The position numbers were made by a program, and so were the translations under genes. Under the pieces are notes generated by a model. It was not told where the DNA came from and made no database searches. It worked only from the letters and a program-made list of their open reading frames with translations. Below are positions 60,820 through 64,000 of a DNA stretch of 64,000 nt, piece by piece. Position 1 is the stretch's first letter. Each line of letters begins with the position of its first letter. Source of the stretch: Oceanibaculum nanhaiense (GTDB taxonomy: Bacteria > Pseudomonadota > Alphaproteobacteria > Oceanibaculales > Oceanibaculaceae). The stretch is taken from NCBI RefSeq assembly GCF_002148795.1, contig NZ_MPOB01000001.1, forward strand, positions 248,001 through 312,000, read 5' to 3'.

Positions 60820-61569
60820 CTACAGCCGGCCGCCGGTGATCTGGATCGAGGTGCCGGTGACGTAGGAGGAGGCAGGCGAGAGCAGCCACAGGATTGCCTC
60901 CGCCACCTCCTCGGCGGTACCGGACCGGCCCATCGGCACGCCGGGCAGCAGCCGCTTCATGCGGTTGGGATCGCCGGTCGACTCATGGATATCGGTTTCG
61001 ATCAGGCCGGGCGAGACGGCGTTCACCCTTATACCCTCCGCCGCGACCTCCTTGGCGAGGCCGAGCGTCAGCGTCTCGATGGCGCCCTTGCTGGCGGCGT
61101 AGGGGATCAGTTCGCCGGTACCGCCAAGGCGCGCGGCGGCGGAGGACAGATTCACGATGCCGCCGCCCTGGCCACCGCGCGATTTCGCCATGTGGCGCAC
61201 CGCCTCGCGCGCCACGATCAGCGCGCCGGTCACGTTCAGGTCGATGACCGACCGGATGGTGGCGAGGTCGGTATCGGCCAGCAGGCTGCCCGTGCCGGTG
61301 ATGCCGGCATTGTTCACCACGCCGGTCACCTTGCCGAGTGCCTTTTCGGCCTCCAGGAACAGGCGGATCACGTCGGATTCCAGCGCCATGTCGCCCTGGA
61401 TGGCGACGGCGCGGCGGCCTTCGCTCTCGACCTCGCCGACGACCGCCTCGGCGGCCCTGGCATTGCCCTTGTAGTTCACCGCCACATCCCAGCCGCGCTG
61501 GGCGGCCAGCCGCGCGGTCGCCGCGCCAATGCCCCGGCTGCCGCCGGTGACGACAAGAATACCCGTCAT
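60820..61569 (-). CDS. Short-chain dehydrogenase/reductase
   Basis: A 249-residue classical SDR. The coenzyme motif is VVTGGSRGIGAATARLA with 'AVNYKGNARAA' that favours NADP(H). 'GVVNNAGITG', the catalytic Ser in 'IVNLSSAAARLGG' and YxxxK as YAASK are intact. The sequence resembles glucose/ribitol-type or FabG-like reductases of unknown substrate. A GGAGGGG site precedes the ATG at 61569. It lies convergent to the Rrf2 gene with 9 bases between. Confidence 0.88.
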   Translation of the reverse strand: MTGILVVTGGSRGIGAATARLAAQRGWDVAVNYKGNARAAEAVVGEVESEGRRAVAIQGDMALESDVIRLFLEAEKALGKVTGVVNNAGITGTGSLLADTDLATIRSVIDLNVTGALIVAREAVRHMAKSRGGQGGGIVNLSSAAARLGGTGELIPYAASKGAIETLTLGLAKEVAAEGIRVNAVSPGLIETDIHESTGDPNRMKRLLPGVPMGRSGTAEEVAEAILWLLSPASSYVTGTSIQITGGRL

Positions 61570-61591
61570 GATCCCCTCCCGGTTTCCTCGT

Positions 61592-62380
61592 TTATGGCTT
61601 GGGCTTGCCCTCCTGTCCGGGGCCGCCCCGCCGCTCCGGCGCCGGTGCGGTCGTGCCCAGGATGACGGTGGCAGTCTGCACGATGCGGCGGCTGACCGAC
61701 AGGCCTTCGCCACCGGCCTGATCCTTCATGGCAGGCGCGGACTCCGCCGCCATGCCGCGCACCATCATGGCCTGGCGCGGTACCGGCATCCCGTCCGACT
61801 GGAAGTCGATCATCCGAACGCGGTAGGCGCGATCCGGGAAAATATCGGCCAGCCGCGCCAGTTCTTCCTTGGTCTGGCGGTAGAGTTCGGCGCGCAGCTG
61901 GGATTCGACTTCCGTGTGTTCGGCCAGCGTCGGGGTGAAATCGATATCGGCGATGCGCACCGACAGGCCCGGCTTGCTGGTGCTCTTGGCCTTGTCATGC
62001 ACGCCGGCCAGCTTCGCCTCCGGCACGCGCGCCTCGGCGATGACCTGCCAGCGCTCCAGCCCGGCCGAATCCATCTGGCGGGAGAAGCGGGTGGTGCGCC
62101 AATCGACGCCGGCGACCAGCCCGTCCAGCGTCTGGGTCACCTGCGCGCGGGCATCGGCCATCTCGCCGCCCTGCAAGGCCATGTCGATGGCGACGATCAG
62201 CTTCGCGGTCTGGGTCTCGACCCAGCCCTCGGCTTCGAGGCGCAGCACGATCTCGTCATCGGCGGGGCCGGTCCGGCCCATCGTCTGGGCCTGGGCGGCG
62301 GGCACGGATGCTGTCAGCAGAAAGCCGGCCAGCACGGGCAGAAGGGCGTGGCGGGCAATGGATGGCGCAATGAGGCGCAT
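61592..62380 (-). CDS. Periplasmic protein, SIMPL (DUF541)-like
   Basis: A 262-residue exported protein. The start MRLIAPSIARHALLPVLAG and 'SVPAAQAQT' make a signal peptide cleaved near residue 31. The mature part alternates strands and helices. The region 'AEHTEVESQLRAELYRQTKEE' followed by 'DRAYRVRMIDFQSDG' resembles the SIMPL/YggE domain, whose members act in oxidative stress or envelope processes. The match is modest. A C-terminal Pro/Gly/Lys-rich tail follows. GGGAGAG precedes the ATG at 62380; the longer frame from 62431 is rejected. It is 22 bases before the SDR gene. Confidence 0.72.
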   Translation of the reverse strand: MRLIAPSIARHALLPVLAGFLLTASVPAAQAQTMGRTGPADDEIVLRLEAEGWVETQTAKLIVAIDMALQGGEMADARAQVTQTLDGLVAGVDWRTTRFSRQMDSAGLERWQVIAEARVPEAKLAGVHDKAKSTSKPGLSVRIADIDFTPTLAEHTEVESQLRAELYRQTKEELARLADIFPDRAYRVRMIDFQSDGMPVPRQAMMVRGMAAESAPAMKDQAGGEGLSVSRRIVQTATVILGTTAPAPERRGGPGQEGKPKP

Positions 62381-62464
62381 GGAGCTCTCCCTTGGCGAAA
62401 TGATCCCCCTCTCAAGGGGATATTTGTTCAACTACGCCGCGACCATGGCAAGAGTGGGGCCGCG

Positions 62465-63442
62465 CTAATGCACCGCTGCCGCCTGACAGGCGCAGGCGGC
62501 GCGCAGGATGGCGAGCGCGGTTGCCGAGGCGACGCCATCACCGGTCGAAATGCCGAGATCGAGCAGCGGCTCGAAGCCCAGCGCCCGGCCGAGCGCTGCC
62601 GCCAGCGGATCAGCGCTGGCATGGGCCAGCAGGCAGTGCTGGATCGCCGTCGGCTCCAGCGCGCGCAGCACCAGCGCTGCCGCCAGACCGTCGCGGCCGT
62701 CGATCAGTACCGGCGTGCGGGCGAAACGGCAGGCCAGGATGGCGCCGGCCATCGCCGCGATGTCCAGCCCGCCCAGGCAGCGCAGCGCTTCCAGCGGATC
62801 GGCCCGGGTGCCGGCATGCAGCGAGACCGCCTTATCGATGAGCGCCAGTCGCGCCGGATCGGCGGAGGGCCCGCACCAGTCGGCCGCCATGCCGCCCAGC
62901 AGCAGGGTTGCCAGCGCCGCCGCCGGGAGGTCGGATTCGGCCGAGATGCTGGCCAGCGCCAGCACATCGATACCGGGTTCGACGGCGATCATGCCATAGG
63001 TCATGGCGCGCGCGCAGTCGGCCTCTTCCAGCGCCGGGCCGGCCGAGAAATCGGCGCTCGCCAGCTCAACCGACAATTCATAGACGCGCAGGTCGGAATC
63101 CAGCGATTCCGCCAGACGGTTCAGCGGCGTCACGCCATCGAGAAACCGCTGCACCGCCGCTTCGCTGACCGCCACCGGATCGATGCCGAGCGCGGCTGCG
63201 GCGCCATGGCTGGCGGCGAACAGGGTCAGGCGCGGATGGGTCATCTGCGGCGTCGGGCGCCCCTGCCAGCCGGCAAGGAAGCGCGCCAGCGCCGCCAGCC
63301 GCCCGCTGCCGGGCAAGATGGCATGGCCGGCGGTATGGGCGGCGTCGCGGTCGATCTCCGGCAGATCATCCAGCATCCGTCGGATTTCGCCGAAATGCGG
63401 CTCGTCGGCCTGGCCCGCCCCGGCGTTGGTTTCCTCGGCCAT
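62465..63442 (-). CDS. CobT-like nicotinate-nucleotide:dimethylbenzimidazole phosphoribosyltransferase, divergent
   Basis: A 325-residue CobT homologue. The recognisable parts are 'HTAGHAILPGSGRLAALARFL', 'LTLFAASHGAAA', 'GGLDIAAMAGAILACRF' and 'EPLLDLGISTGDGVASATAL'. CobT makes alpha-ribazole phosphate for the lower ligand of cobalamin. Two signature sites differ: the GEMGIGNTT loop of classic CobT is replaced by VEPGIDVLALASI, and the catalytic Glu of LG-x-x-x-GEG is Asp (TGDG). Activity is therefore uncertain. The start is ATG at 63442. A histidine phosphatase of the CobC type is divergent next door, which fits a cobalamin link. Confidence 0.78.
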   Translation of the reverse strand: MAEETNAGAGQADEPHFGEIRRMLDDLPEIDRDAAHTAGHAILPGSGRLAALARFLAGWQGRPTPQMTHPRLTLFAASHGAAAALGIDPVAVSEAAVQRFLDGVTPLNRLAESLDSDLRVYELSVELASADFSAGPALEEADCARAMTYGMIAVEPGIDVLALASISAESDLPAAALATLLLGGMAADWCGPSADPARLALIDKAVSLHAGTRADPLEALRCLGGLDIAAMAGAILACRFARTPVLIDGRDGLAAALVLRALEPTAIQHCLLAHASADPLAAALGRALGFEPLLDLGISTGDGVASATALAILRAACACQAAAVH

Positions 63443-63550
63443 GGGGATATTCTCCTGTCTTTGATCGTGGCATGCCATATCGCGATGCCGGGTTCTGTCC
63501 TATATCCTTCGGCGGTGAAGAGAAAGTCCGATGAAGGGGAAGCAGACAGG

Positions 63551-64000
63551 ATGAGCCAGGAAGCCGCAACAACGACACGCTGGTGGTGGGTGCGCCACGC
63601 CCCGGTGACCAGCGAAGGCGGGCGGATCTACGGTGCCGGCGATCCGCCGGCGGACGTGTCCGATGTGGAGAGCTTCAGCGGGCTGGCCCGGCTGCTGCCG
63701 CGCGATGCGGTGTGGGTGACCTCGCATCTGCAGCGCACCCATCAGACGATGGCGGCGGTCGGCGCGGCCGGTTACCCGCTGCCGGAGGTGGGCACGCAGG
63801 GCGTCGAGATCGATCTGGGCGAGCAAAGCTTCGGTGAATTGCAGGGCCGGCCCCGGCACGAGATCTTCGCCACCGTCGAGTTTCAGCGCCATCGCTTCTG
63901 GCTGACCGCGCCGGAGGTTGCCCCGCCGGGCGGCGAGAGCTTCCAGGACCTGCTGGGCCGGGTGACACCGGTGGTCGAGCGGCTGACGCATGAATATGCG
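63551..64000 (+). CDS. Histidine phosphatase family protein (N-terminal part)
   Basis: The gene runs out of the window after 150 codons, so its end is missing. It belongs to the phosphoglycerate mutase-like histidine phosphatases: the phosphohistidine motif is VRHAPV near residue 15, and 'VTSHLQRTHQTMAAVGAAG' and 'DLGEQSFGELQGRP' carry the second Arg and the catalytic acid. RHAP replaces the common RHG, a change seen in CobC (alpha-ribazole phosphatase) groups. With the divergent CobT-like gene, a role in cobalamin lower-ligand assembly is plausible. Confidence 0.82.
   Translation, partial: MSQEAATTTRWWWVRHAPVTSEGGRIYGAGDPPADVSDVESFSGLARLLPRDAVWVTSHLQRTHQTMAAVGAAGYPLPEVGTQGVEIDLGEQSFGELQGRPRHEIFATVEFQRHRFWLTAPEVAPPGGESFQDLLGRVTPVVERLTHEYA

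Overview
The window is a GC-rich, gene-dense chromosomal segment. The most likely source is an alphaproteobacterium, probably a Rhodospirillales-type lineage. Four signs support this: the order dnaA-rpsT-enoyl-CoA hydratase-mutM / ubiE-ubiB-coaBC-dut seen around 46.6-60.3 kb, ubiquinone genes, a mesaconyl-CoA hydratase of the ethylmalonyl-CoA pathway, and the usual alphaproteobacterial intergenic palindromic repeat near 19.1 kb. I see no phage, insertion sequence, CRISPR array, rRNA or tRNA. The segment is mostly core genome with a few accessory islets.

Layout. 0-3.5 kb: end of a DUF971 protein, a UbiH-type hydroxylase, and the ammonium pair glnK-amtB. 3.6-8.2 kb: a dapC-like aminotransferase, ftsK and lolA behind one promoter. 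8.2-14 kb: a fatty acid hydroxylase, a class C26 amidotransferase-like hydrolase, a flavin reductase, an FAH-family hydrolase, exonuclease III, a small membrane protein and pgk. 14-17 kb: a compact catabolic-looking operon of a GntR regulator, an ectoine-hydroxylase-like dioxygenase and a SAF-domain oxidoreductase. 17-19 kb: mesaconyl-CoA hydratase and, divergently, pyridoxal kinase.

19-30.5 kb is one long leftward gene train: a NUDIX hydrolase, rsmB, rpe, a heparinase II/III-like protein, then a polysaccharide cassette (WecA/WbpL-type glycosyltransferase, sugar epimerase, CapD/WbpM-type dehydratase), an EamA transporter and purH. The cassette sits between the heparinase-like gene and purH, which are neighbours in many relatives. 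30.7-33.7 kb: a SCO1 copper chaperone, an aldolase of the DapA superfamily behind a LacI-type operator, an unknown one-span membrane protein between two strong terminators, and an SRPBCC protein behind a palindromic operator. 33.7-35.6 kb: an EamA exporter and a MarR-GNAT fusion regulator with a clear 25-bp operator. 35.6-40 kb: a ugp-type ABC importer (ugpB-A-E-C).

40-43.4 kb: ada and a class A penicillin-binding protein. The ada-pbp gap carries a consensus promoter and an unusually structured 5' leader. 43.4-46.6 kb: two Bcr/CflA-type efflux pumps that sandwich a YgjP-type metallohydrolase gene with overlapping ends. 46.6-60.8 kb: gyrB, recF, dnaN, dnaA, rpsT, enoyl-CoA hydratase, a small secreted protein and mutM (all leftward), then ubiE, ubiB, coaBC, dut and an Rrf2 regulator (rightward). 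60.8-64 kb: an SDR, a SIMPL-like periplasmic protein, a divergent CobT-like protein, and the start of a histidine phosphatase.

No single locus is an obvious new defence or biosynthetic system. The best candidates for something undescribed are the structured leader before the penicillin-binding protein gene (41.25-41.45 kb), the GntR-dioxygenase-SAF oxidoreductase operon (14.0-16.9 kb), the efflux-YgjP-efflux sandwich (43.4-46.6 kb) and the CobT-like protein whose signature residues are changed (62.5-63.4 kb). All functional statements come from reading the translated sequence; no database search was run.
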